This document shows positions 36,095 through 45,787 of a stretch of DNA of 64,000 nucleotides, in pieces. Source of the DNA: Clonostachys chloroleuca (taxonomy: Eukaryota; Ascomycota; Sordariomycetes; Hypocreales; Bionectriaceae); contig JBANAY010000001.1 of NCBI GenBank assembly GCA_037952775.1, positions 6,386,001-6,450,000 of the forward strand, in the 5' to 3' direction. Made by a program: the position numbers and the translations under genes. A model generated the notes under the pieces. The model saw only the letters and a list, made by a program, of their open reading frames with translations, did not search any database and was not told where the DNA came from. The stretch's first letter is position 1; each line of letters begins with the position of its first letter.

Positions 36095-37771
36095 TGTTGA
36101 ATTGAGAGACTATAGCTACTATAAGTTAGTGACCGTATCGCTATAAGTTAGCGGTTGCAACCACTAACCTCTAGCGGTTGCAACCACTAACTGTTAGCGA
36201 TCGTAGCCACTAACTGTTAGCGATCGCAGCCACTGACTGTTAGCGATCGCTATCCCCTGTAACAGCTAGCCAATAGCGATTGAGACCGCCATCCGATAGT
36301 GATTACGATCACTAGCCAATAGCGGTTGCAGCCACTGTAGGTCAGTGGCTACAGGCCGCTATAACTGCTACGGCTTAGCGGGCTCCAGTTCCCCTTTAGG
36401 GCTAGGAGCGTCAGCAGCGTTATTTATAGGTTATTAGGTTATAATAGTTGAAATAAGAGTCTAGAAAATTCAGGAAAAATCCCGGGTTATCTTAGACTAC
36501 CTAACCTATACCTATACTACCCTATAACTAGCCTACTCTAGACTAAACTTTAATTACTAAATAATTCCTTTATCTTTAAAGATAAGATATCTGTTGAAAT
36601 TACAGTGGCCTACAAGGTGTATTAGGCCTTAAGACCGCTATAACTAGCAGCAGTGGAAATTTTAGCTTCTAACTTATAGCGAACACTCCTCTATAACTTA
36701 GTTAAACTTCATACTAGAAGGTCGGTTTATAGTGCATTTTATAGCGCAAAAGAATCTTATTTTGGTGAGAGGAATCAGAAAATTATACTAATTTCTCTCA
36801 TAGGTCTACTGACTAAAAACTACTCTAAAACCCGCTATAGCAGCTTCCCGGGCTACTTTTGATTTTCCGTAAAATTTATTACTATAGGAAATCTAAAAAA
36901 TCAACTTATAACTACCAAACTATAAGACTGATATATATAACCTTTTTAAGACCTACTTTTATCTGAAAGAGCTAGTTAAGCTGATTAGTTGAGTATAGAT
37001 ATTAGATATCTTATCTTTAAAGCTGAAGGAGATATCTAAGATCTAAGATCTAGTCTAGGGTAGGTTAGTTATAGGGTAGCTTGGGTATAGGTTAGGCTAC
37101 TAGAAGTTACTCAGATTTTTCCTGAATTTTCTAGACCCTTATTTAGGCTAATATAGCCTAATAACCTATAAATAACACTGCTGACGCTCCTAGCCCTAAA
37201 GAGGAACTGGAGCCCGCTAAGCCGTAGCGGTCATAGCGGCCTGTAGCCACTGACCTACAGTGGCTGCAACCGCTATTGGCTAGTGGTTGCAACCGCTAAC
37301 CTATAGCGATACGGTCACTAACTTATAGTGGCTATAGTCTCTCAATTCAACAATATCTAATATCTATACTTAACAGATTAGCTTAAGAGCCTTTTTTAGA
37401 TAAAAGTAGATCTTATAAAAGTTATATATATCTATCTTATAGTTAGATAGTTATAAGTTAATTTTTTAGATTTTCTATAGTAATAAATTTTATAGAAAAT
37501 CAAAAGTAGCTCGGGAAACTACTATAGCGGGTTTTAGAGTAGTTTTTAGTTAGTAGACCTATAAGAGAAATTAGTATAATTTTCTAATTCCTCTTATAAA
37601 AATAAGATTCTTTTATACTATAAAATATACTATAAACTGACTTTCTAGTATAAAATTTAACTAAGTTATAGAGGAGTATTCACTATAAGTTAAAAGCTAA
37701 AAACTTCTGCTGCTGCTAGTTATAGTAGTCTCAAGGCCTAATATACCTTGTAGGCTACTGTAATTTCAATA
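36095..37771 (+). repeat. Solo LTR of the Copia family, itself interrupted
   Basis: Starts TGTTGAATTGAGAG (36,095) and ends TTTCAATA (37,771, a mutated CAACA), with a perfect 5-bp target duplication ATTAT (36,090-36,094 and 37,772-37,776). Its own sequence is 36,095-36,591 plus 37,358-37,771, 911 bp. About 36,145-36,250 carries four to five copies of a 23-24-bp repeat (ACTAACTGTTAGCGATCGCA type). It sits inside a RIPed gypsy gag in the same orientation as the LTR at 4724. Confidence 0.8.
36592..37352 (-). repeat. Nested solo LTR of the same Copia family, inverted
   Basis: Starts TGTTGAAATTACAG and ends AATTCAACA, flanked by a perfect ATATC duplication (36,587-36,591 and 37,353-37,357). It is the reverse orientation of its host LTR and 761 bp long; the shortening comes mainly from loss of the internal tandem repeats. 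It keeps most CG and TG, so it is younger or less mutated than its host. Confidence 0.85.
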
Positions 37772-38136
37772 ATTATTCTATAGTATTAATAAGATATATT
37801 TTTATAAATCTAATTTTATTTTTATTTTTCTTAATTTTAATTAGAAAGAATTTAAAATAAGTTTAAAATTAAATTTTAAACTTATTTAATTCTTAAATAT
37901 CTCTAGAGAATAGTTCTAATAATATTAATTATATTAATTTCTCTCTAGTTTTTTTAGTATTTCTTTTTATAATTTTTAATATATAGTATAAGTTATTTAA
38001 TTATCTACTAAGTAATTAATATCTTTAGAGTATTATTCTATTAAGCTAGAGTTCCTAGAGTAATTATAATATCTTTTTATTATTATATAGTAGTTAAAAT
38101 AAAGTAATTAGCTAAATAAGAATTATTAATATATAA
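37772..38136 (-). mobile_element. RIP-degraded gypsy gag, continuation
   Basis: Right-hand part of the gag interrupted at 36,095; it begins with the ATTAT duplication. Minus-strand sequence fits the gag N-terminal half between the LTR and the zinc knuckle. Closed in all frames. Confidence 0.55.
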
Positions 38137-38375
38137 TAGTTAGATTAATTTAAATTAAATAGAGTTTAGAATAAATTAAAATTAAACTAATTAGAGTATT
38201 ATTCTAAATAGTATAATTAGATTATAATAAACTATATAATATAGTTACTATTAATATATAAGTATTATAGAGCTAGTAATAATAAATATATAGATAATAT
38301 TATTAATAACTATCTAGAGAAGTATTCTAGCTAATAAAATAAATATATATATATTAAGAGGCTTATACTAGCTTA
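38137..38375 (-). repeat. RIPed gypsy LTR, minus strand
   Basis: Reverse complement of the gypsy R-U5 (counterparts of CTACCCTAGAC, TTACTAGCTC and the TATATATA run). It follows gag in the expected place for the 5' LTR of a minus-strand copy. The distal edge is uncertain. Confidence 0.65.
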
Positions 38376-39370
38376 TTAGTAATTTAAAGTAAGTTTAGTT
38401 ATAGATTATAGAAGTTTATTAATAATCTATAGTAATTTATTTTTCTATTAAGTAGAAAAGTAAAGTATATTATATAATACTAGAGGTATATACTTTATTT
38501 ATAATATTTCTATATTTTCTATAATAAGAAATTTATATAAAAGCTTTAGCTAATACTACTTTAGTTTAAAATTATTTATTCTTAAAATAAATAATCTTCT
38601 TATTAATTTCTTTAACTATATAAATTAATAGTTATATTAATATTAACTATAAATATACTTATTTAATAATATTAGAAACTATAAATAATCATATAAGTAA
38701 TCTAAGTAATAATAGGTTATATAATAACTAATATTTAGAATAATAATATATAATATATTCTTTTTAGTATAGTAAGAATATAGAAGAACTTTAAAACTAT
38801 ATATAATAGTATATTCTAATTTTTAGATATAATTATATACTAATTTAAATTTCTTTTATTTTAAAATATAACTAGATATTTTATTAATAAGTAACTACTA
38901 TATAAAATAAATATAGAACTAAGTATATATAATAAATAGTATAATATAATAAAATAGCTTTAGAGATAAAACTAATATAGAGAAAATATTATATTATAAA
39001 TAAAAACTATCTTTAAACTATAAGATATTAGATATAAGATAGTATTATATAAAACTATATTTAGTCTTTTAATTAGGATATTATAACTTCTTAGTTATTA
39101 TATTTTTCTTTAAATATTCTAAGATAATAATTAATTAATTTATTATAATTCTAAATACTATTTAATTAATTTTATTTAATTTAATTTCTCTATTTAATAA
39201 ACTTTTTAATATTTTAATTTAATTCTATTCTCTTCTATCTATCTAATATAACTAATCTAAATAGATTTTAAACTTAAAATACTATTATAATCTGAATTAA
39301 TTTAATCTAGTATATTATCTACTAGAACTATATATAACAATTTAAATTATAATAATTATTAAGTATTAGA
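38376..39370. mobile_element. RIP-degraded repeat, unidentified
   Basis: AT-rich, no frames. The stretch 38,760-39,060 is the reverse complement of about 59,700-59,950, so it belongs to a repeat family of this genome. Normal composition starts near 39,400. Confidence 0.5.
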
Positions 39371-39434
39371 GGAATATTTATATAGTTCTCTATAAGTATA
39401 GTAAAGATTAAGAGTCCAACCAATCAATCTAGCC

Positions 39435-40031
39435 CTACACAAACGGCAGCACGATTTTTGGCCAGTTAGCAGCTTGAACCCACACGTCAACATGTGGACG
39501 AGTAGAGTGATCCTCGAGCTCACTCCGAATGTTGGCCCTTGGCAGAGCACTGACACTCTGCTGCTCCGGATCTGCCATCGCCTTAATGGGGACACCCTCG
39601 AAACCGGCTTATTTCATCAGCCGATGGTAGGCCTCTGGATCTGCAATATCAAAATTGCAACGTGTCTGCAGCCTAATCTCCTGTGCTGTTTGGGAAGTCT
39701 CACTCGATCCGGGAAGAGTGATATCACAGACCTCTAAATACCGTCCTCCTTCTCCCAAGGAAGTGGAGATGTTCTGAAATAGGAGTAACTGGCCCCAAAT
39801 ACACCTGGAAAGCCCTCGGATATGCACTCAGCCAAACTGTTCGGGGGGAAAGGTGCAAGAAGTATTCGCATCCTCGGTAAGGTATGTAACCTGACTGGAT
39901 TTCAGGGTCATGGGATTTGAAAGGATACCTGTTGCTATGGCGCGAACCTTGGTATATTTATCCACCATAGCCCTAGCAGCATTGCCTAAGTAATACACAA
40001 GGTGGACAGTGTGACTACTTACATCGGCCAA
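39435..40031 (-). pseudogene. LaeA-like SAM-dependent methyltransferase, broken
   Basis: One frame runs from 40,031 to a TAG at 39,435-39,437 but has two internal stops, TGA (39,828-39,830) and TAA (39,609-39,611). Around them the sequence reads NAARAMVDKY..AIATG, then DANTSCTFPPEQFG-stop-VHIRGLS, then GEGGRYLEVCDI and LMK-stop-AGFEGV. These match the order in LaeA-like class I methyltransferases: motif I helix, 'DA..W.FPP..FD.(I/V)H(I/M)RGL', 'PGGxLEVxD', 'AGF'. The glycine-rich motif I itself is not clear; a GTAAGT..TTAG pair at about 39,985-40,020 may be a short intron. The stops fit C-to-T change (for example CGA to TGA). It lies at the cluster edge nearest to RIPed DNA, divergent from the cupin gene. 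Confidence 0.65.
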
Positions 40032-40501
40032 TCCAACACCTTATAAGGATTTTCGATGAGCGATCGGAAGAGCCACTGTTCAAATCATGAAAACACTGAA
40101 TGCCTATCCTGATCGTACATACAATCTTCCCTTAACGTCATGGCCCAGGTGGAGAAGCGACCCGCTGTCCTAGCCTAGACCGCCTCGTCTACGCAATGGC
40201 CGAAACACTTCGGACTTCTTCATTACCTTCTCCGACCGGAGCATAACCATTCGTCCGGTGCCTCTTGAAAGTATGCGTCGGCCACGCTAGACTTGACAGG
40301 GAGGATGAGTGTTTGAGCCGACACTGGCCGCGACTTTTGCCTCAATGCTTCCTCTTCAGTTGAAGGTAATTGAGCTGTAGTATTCTATGGGCCCTCGCCT
40401 ATGTGTGTCATATAAACCTCGTGTCCTTGGAACTGTCTTTGACCAAGCCGTCACGGATTTTCAAATCAACCTCGCAGTTCTCAGCAAAACTTCCTCAAGT
40501 C
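40032..40501. promoter_or_regulatory. Divergent promoter region with a CGGAG palindrome
   Basis: Lies between the methyltransferase pseudogene and the cupin gene. TCTCCG at 40,229-40,234 overlaps the 12-bp palindrome CTCCG-AC-CGGAG (40,230-40,241). The same hexamer recurs upstream of other cluster genes and is a candidate Zn2Cys6 site. Confidence 0.45.
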
Positions 40502-41155
40502 ATGACGTCCACACGCAGCTACGGTGTTACCTTACCCAACGGCTCTCAGATAGTCCACGGGTTAGGTGCGGAGGTGAAGAACCCCTTTATCGACATACCC
40601 GTAACACTGCACGAGCTCAGCCCAGGGCATCCCGATCGTCGCCCGGCGTTCCGTGGTCAATTAGGATATATTGAGTTCGACACCAGCGTACGCCTTCCCA
40701 GACATGTCCACATTTCCTCCGCTATGACAGGGGACAAGTTGGACTCGCTCGTCCACGAGCGTATTTTTGTAGTCGGAGGTGTGGCATTGGTCGAACTTGG
40801 TGGGAAGATCTACGTGATTCCTCCTCAGACCCTCGTCACCATCGCCCCCGGCGTCCCCCATACTTGGACCGCTTGTCCGAAAGGTGTTAATCTGTCAAAG
40901 AACACTGCATCAAATGACAAAGACGAAGTCATATCCGAGGGCAGATTCCTGATGCTATATGAGTATGAGGAAATTACTGGTTTCTTTCCTACGGCACAGA
41001 CCGAGACTTTGACGAGCGTGGAAGAGTATGTAAGGTGCGACGACCTAGAGGGCATCAGAATTCCTCTCTTGACAGCGCAAGAGGTGGAAAGCCGTTGCTG
41101 GTTTGTAAAAGATGACGAGATATTTCAAGCTTGGAAGGAACCATTGAAGATTTGA
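40502..41155 (+). CDS. Cupin-domain protein
   Basis: 217 residues from the ATG at 40,502; the frame is open further upstream but only with TTG starts. A single RmlC-type cupin barrel: LPRHVHI at 65-71 (His68, His70), VHE at 84-86, a G-G-V-A-L-V-E-L-G-G strand pair, and IAPGVPHTW with His120, giving the usual His/His/Glu/His metal set, though Glu86 is further along than in the classic motif. No signal peptide, so cytosolic. Small stand-alone cupins in fungal clusters act as dioxygenases, isomerases or cyclases; the reaction here cannot be told. It is divergent from a methyltransferase pseudogene and converges on the MFS transporter gene. Single exon. Confidence 0.75.
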   Translation: MTSTRSYGVTLPNGSQIVHGLGAEVKNPFIDIPVTLHELSPGHPDRRPAFRGQLGYIEFDTSVRLPRHVHISSAMTGDKLDSLVHERIFVVGGVALVELGGKIYVIPPQTLVTIAPGVPHTWTACPKGVNLSKNTASNDKDEVISEGRFLMLYEYEEITGFFPTAQTETLTSVEEYVRCDDLEGIRIPLLTAQEVESRCWFVKDDEIFQAWKEPLKI

Positions 41156-41602
41156 ACTAGGCCTTGCCGAAGGGGCCAGAAGTAAAGATTTACTACTCAT
41201 GAGCCATTGGACTCTGTATATACAAACATCATAGCCACAGAAAGTCCTATTGGGAAGAAAGATGTAAACTGGTGCATATCGGTGTTATTTTGAAAACAGT
41301 TATAGGCCATTGGAATGAGCTATCTCATTATATACTGGCTCCGGCTACACAGAACATCACAATTCAAGCGGCTTTCCAGCATTTGTAATTAACTGAGGTT
41401 TGTTGGTATGATTCCTGTCTAGAACTCCCTCTTTAGAAAAAAAGGGAAGGTCACTGAGGCGCTACCATCATATACCAACGCTCATTCAGCACCCTCTCTG
41501 CGCCTCAACTTGGGAATAGACTGCGACGCCCAAGGAGGAACATAGGACCAACCTCAAGAGCCAAACACTTCGACCTCGACCAAATACAGCGTCCACCTGG
41601 AA
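41156..41602. other. Convergent intergenic region
   Basis: Contains only the 3' flanks of the cupin (+) and MFS (-) genes. No ORF, repeat or CGGAGA motif was noticed. Confidence 0.5.
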
Positions 41603-43262
41603 TTAGAATGCGTACTTGAAACTCAAGGCAGCGTCGCCCTCCTTGTCATCCCCCGATCCGTCTTGCAGCATTCTGTTTTTTCTGGCCATCCTCCACTTCA
41701 GAAGCAGAACGATAAGTCCAACTCCAGTAAGTGCAACAGCCTCAAGACCTAATGACACGGCGTTGCCGGAGATGTACCTGGGGGCGTCACTGGGAGGATA
41801 AATTTGACCAGACAAGACACCGGAAATATTAGCTATGGACGCAGCAATGGGTAACCCCACGGAACGCTTGGCGTCAGGTGAGACGTTGGTTGAGAACCAC
41901 GCCAGCATTATGCAATTAAAAGGAAAGATGCCCATGCCGCAGAGGAACATGGCAAAGTAGCCCGCAGCATTGTTTGCGGTTCCGAGGGCGATGGAATAGC
42001 CAATAAGTACGGGAATCGAGAGGGCGAACAGGAAAATGGCTCGCTTCTTTGTCCGGTCCGACATGAAGGAGACGATGGCCACGGAAATGGTAGCTAGAAC
42101 GTATATTGGTATAGTCAAATAGTTGACCTGGATAGACCGATATCTATTGATGTTGTCAGCAGTGGCTGGGAAGAGGGTCTGGGGAATATTGACATACCCA
42201 AAGCCGAGGATAATGGCCGGGAGAAAGGTACCGAATCCAAGTAGGGGCAGCGATGAGGCAAAAAGAGAAAACCCAGTGAGATAAACCAAGGGGTCTTTGA
42301 GCGCTGCCCGAACGTGTTTCAGCTCGAGTTTGGCTTCGCCCTTGAAAGCCGCATCGCGCTCCTTCTTTGCTCGCATACACTCGGCCTGCTCATCATTGAG
42401 AAACCAGGCCTTTTCGGCGCTGACAGGAATGGTGATGAAGAAGACGCAACCAACAGCCATGGAGATGGCACCTTCGATGATAAAGAGCCAGCGCCAAGCC
42501 TCAAGACCCAGACGAGTGCCCATTGTTTGGATGCCGTATGCGATCAACCCACCAAAAGCTCCTGATATGGTTGTTGCACAATATATGACAGCAACTCGCT
42601 TGGCTTGCTGGTGGCGGCTCCAGACGGTAGAGATTATGAAGATCATGCAAGGCAAGAGTCCAGATTCAAATGCTCCCAAGATGAGTCGACAGGCCATTGC
42701 TTGCCCATAGCTGTTTGTGAATCCAGTGCCAAAGGTTGCCGCGCTCCAGCCCACCATGGCGACAGCGAGGACGCGGTTGGCACCAAACCTTTGGATAGAA
42801 ATAACCCAGAGGACATCGCAGACGATGTAGGTAATCTAGCGAAGAGTCAGATTCGCCAAGCCCTTTGATGATTTGGTGCGTCCAAAGAACCCATCTTACG
42901 TAGAAAAACGTGACTAGGTTGTTAAATTCATTCCCCTTCAACTTGAGTCCTTCAGCGAACCCAAAGACCTTGGCATTACCTGTGTAAGATTAACACATGA
43001 GTGTGAAAAAACAGTGAGCCATCGGGTACGTACCAATGTTCGTCCGATCTAGATAGGCAAGAATGGTAAGGAGTGCCAATTGGGGCAGTAAGAACATGTC
43101 GAACTTTTTGAGAGCTTGCTTCTCGAGCTCCAAGTCCACTGCGACTGGAAAGAAGGTACCGGAAGCAACGGAAGGCAATCTCTCCAAGACCTCTCCCTCT
43201 GCGGATGGAGGGGTGGAGGTTAGTTCACTGAGGTGAGATTTTTTGTCAACGACGGACGCCAT
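41603..43262 (-). CDS. MFS transporter, Dal5/allantoate-permease (ACS) family
   Basis: Four exons: 43,262-43,034, 42,979-42,900, 42,835-42,198 and 42,143-41,603 (1488 nt, 495 residues). The introns are 54, 64 and 54 nt; the last is in frame without a stop. The start is ATGGCGTCC at 43,262; the codons before it lack ATG. The protein has a cytosolic N-terminus, LEKQALKKFDMFLLPQL then LAYLDRTNIGNAKVFG (the signature of the anion:cation symporter group), RFGANRVLA, CRLILGAFESG, a charged central loop and about 12 hydrophobic segments, with SDRTKKRA in the second half. Family members import allantoate, nicotinate, ureidosuccinate and similar organic anions with protons at the plasma membrane. It shares a divergent promoter with the FAD monooxygenase, so it probably imports that pathway's substrate. 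Confidence 0.85.
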
Positions 43263-43753
43263 ATTCGTGACGGACTGATCTTGTTCCAAAACTTAACGAA
43301 GTAAAGACGAATGCCGCCAACAACTCGACCCAGCCGTCCCTTGAGGTCCTTATATATACCGTTTTGTGAGACCCTTGCTTCCCCGCAAACAGGCAGTGTA
43401 GGACTAGACATGGGATGAGATCCACAAGTTGCCTCCTCATCTGTTTCCATGAGTTTGGGTATCTGGTCCACCTGATTGTCTGATCTTCCCCAGACATGAT
43501 GAGTGGGTCGGTTATCGAGTGGTGGTGGGGGCTCGGAGATGGGGATGTAGACGGGGATGGGGATGGAGATGGACACGCAGACCGGAGAAGAGCTGTCATC
43601 TCCGGACGCCACACTCCACAAAATTATCGCTAAATATCCAACTTATCACTGACCAACAGTCTCCTGAGGTAGTGTTTCCCGACTAGAATCAATCAACCCC
43701 TACTTCTTGTAACAACTGCAACGCTACAAGGACAAATCCCTGTAGCCGTCATC
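43263..43753. promoter_or_regulatory. Divergent MFS/monooxygenase promoter with CGGAGA inverted repeat
   Basis: 491 bp. CCGGAGA (43,582-43,588) and TCTCCGG (43,599-43,605) form a perfect 7-bp inverted repeat with a 10-bp spacer, and another CGGAGA lies at 43,534-43,539. 43,522-43,572 is a purine-rich GGGGATG/GGAGATG microsatellite. CGG half-sites in inverted pairs are the usual target of Zn2Cys6 dimers. Confidence 0.55.
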
Positions 43754-45194
43754 ATGTCTCCTCCTGTTGTACTCATTATCGGCTGCGGCATCGCCGGCCC
43801 AGTCTTAGGCAACTTTTTCAAGCGCAAGGGATACCACCCTATCGTGTTTGAAAAGGTGCCCGAGCTTGGAGATGCTGGGGCATCTTTGATGCTCATGTCC
43901 AATGGGTGAGATGTCTTTTTATCAAAATTCGCCCGAATATGGAACTGACAGTGTGCCCTAGGTTGAAAGTGCTCAACTTGGTTGGCTTAGCTGACACGTT
44001 GAAGGCAGAATCAACGCCATTGCAAAAACTATGGGATGCCTCAGAGACAGGTGAGGTGCTTGGGCAGTCCGACTTACCCAAGACTTTCGGCGACAGGTAC
44101 TCTCACCCTGCTGTCGGGGTACGGCGTACTGCCGTCAACCTTAAACTCAAGAACATGCTCTTGGACATTGGTGTCGACGTCCGGGAAGGCTGGGAGCTAG
44201 TCGATATCCAAGAGAATGAAGACTCGGTAACGGCATTCTTCGACGGCGGCCGGTCAGTGACAGGCTCGTTTCTGGTCGGGTGTGATGGCATCAAAGCGGC
44301 CTCACGAAGCATTCTCCTAAGAAATCAAGGCATTGCCCAAGGCGCTCCTGTTTACACTGGGCTCACACAGGTACACCCGAATATTCCAATCAGTCATGCT
44401 TTACTGGCTGATGTTTTTTACTAGACTGCTGGTATATCTGTGACACCAGAACCGCTTCGCCAAATATCAGCCATGAGGAACTGGTATGGCGATGAAATTC
44501 ATGTTATTTCATATCCCGTGGGGCCAAATCACACCTCATGGGCAATTACGCAACGGGAGACGCAGGAAAAGGAAGAGACCTGGCGACCATATCGTCCTGA
44601 CGAGATTCTGGAGCAGAGACAGCAGCTAAGTTCTTTGTTGCAAGGTTGGGACCCTGTTATCCGGCAGATGGTAAACTCATCCGAAAGGATCATCAAGTTT
44701 GGTCTGTTTGATCGGGCAGAGTTGAAACCTGAGCAATGGCATTCAAAACGCTGTGTGCTAGTAGGTGATGCGGCTCATCCGACAAGTCCCCACCTTGGCC
44801 AAGGGGCAAACCAGGCCTTGTAAGCACCATCTACCTACCACCCACTCACAGCCTCGTTGGGCATTTCTAACTTAATCGCACTTTTAGGGAGGATTGCTTC
44901 CACCTGAGCCACTCAATGCCATTCTTGGAGCCAGGGAGTGAACAATATGATGAGAAGTTGCAGGTCATGGGAAGTAGCTTGTGGAAGAACATATTTCGTC
45001 CCTTTGCGGGGAAGCGCCAACCGCGGACCTCGCTGCTGGTCAGGGGCGCGCGTTCTCAAGGCGACAGAAGGGTAGCGTCGGGCACGGAAGCATGCCGCCA
45101 GCGTGATTCTGGTATCAGGGCCGCCTATAAGGATTCTACGGTGCTATCTGCCAAGTTCGATGACTTGTTGCGTGAGCCTTTTCAGACTCTATAA
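43754..45194 (+). CDS. FAD-dependent monooxygenase, salicylate-hydroxylase type
   Basis: Four exons: 43,754-43,905, 43,962-44,370, 44,425-44,819 and 44,888-45,194 (1263 nt, 420 residues); introns of 56, 54 and 68 nt. Residues 10-19 hold the dinucleotide fingerprint G-C-G-I-A-G-P-V-L-G followed by FEK at the end of strand 2. VGCDG is at 156-160 (the DG motif). CVLVGDAAHP is at about 297-306 and is followed by GQGANQALED (the FAD ribityl GD motif). These define class A flavoprotein hydroxylases, which use NAD(P)H and O2 to hydroxylate aromatic or N-heterocyclic compounds. No signal peptide, so cytosolic. It is transcribed away from the MFS gene. The C-terminal ..REPFQTL end is normal for the group. 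The substrate is unknown. Confidence 0.85.
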
Positions 45195-45787
45195 TTAGGT
45201 TCTTCTTGTAAGACTCCATAGCCTCAGTGGGGGTTTTCTTCTCTGCGTATCATATGGAAAACGATCAGTCGGGCTTGTGTGCTGGACTTTTATGCCGGAC
45301 TTGTGTTTTCTTTTGAATTTGAGATGGTCCAACATGTCCGATACGGAGGAGATTGCCAAGAATTGCGAATTTCAGCTCCAATGCAAAACGAGTACATTGT
45401 GACCCCGCTCGCCATGCATTTTAAATTGTAGTATCTCTATTTCGATACTCAGTTCCGAACTTAAGACCTAAGCAATGAAAGAAGGTAATGTGGCCTTGGA
45501 TAGAGTCACGCGGTGGAATGTCAATCTTGTCCCGACCGAGAGCAATCAGAGCTCAATAACGAGCTCCCTCCTTTCTCTTATCTTAGCTCTGTGACTGGGT
45601 GTCCGGCCGGAGAACCTACAAGTCCGAATCATTTACGCAAGTCCGACTACTGCGTTCCCATGTTTCGGAGAGTAAGGCCTTCGGATCATGAGGCTCCAGC
45701 TCGCAAAGGCAATGGACAGTTCATGAAATAGAAAGCTTGTTGCATGCCTGTCAATGTTTGGTCGTAGCTGGCATGCAAGTCTTCACC
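45195..45787 (+). promoter_or_regulatory. Promoter region of the hydantoinase-DUF917 gene
   Basis: 593 bp without a gene. CCGGCCGGAGAA (CGGAGA at 45,608-45,613) and CGGAGAG (45,666-45,671) lie 180 and 122 bp before the chosen ATG. Confidence 0.45.

Noticed and set aside
36095..37352. A 1.26-kb palindromic DNA transposon or MITE with long terminal inverted repeats (GTTGAATTGAGAG ends)
   Set aside because: The ends carry TG..CA and two separate 5-bp target duplications that resolve into one LTR nested in another copy in opposite orientation.
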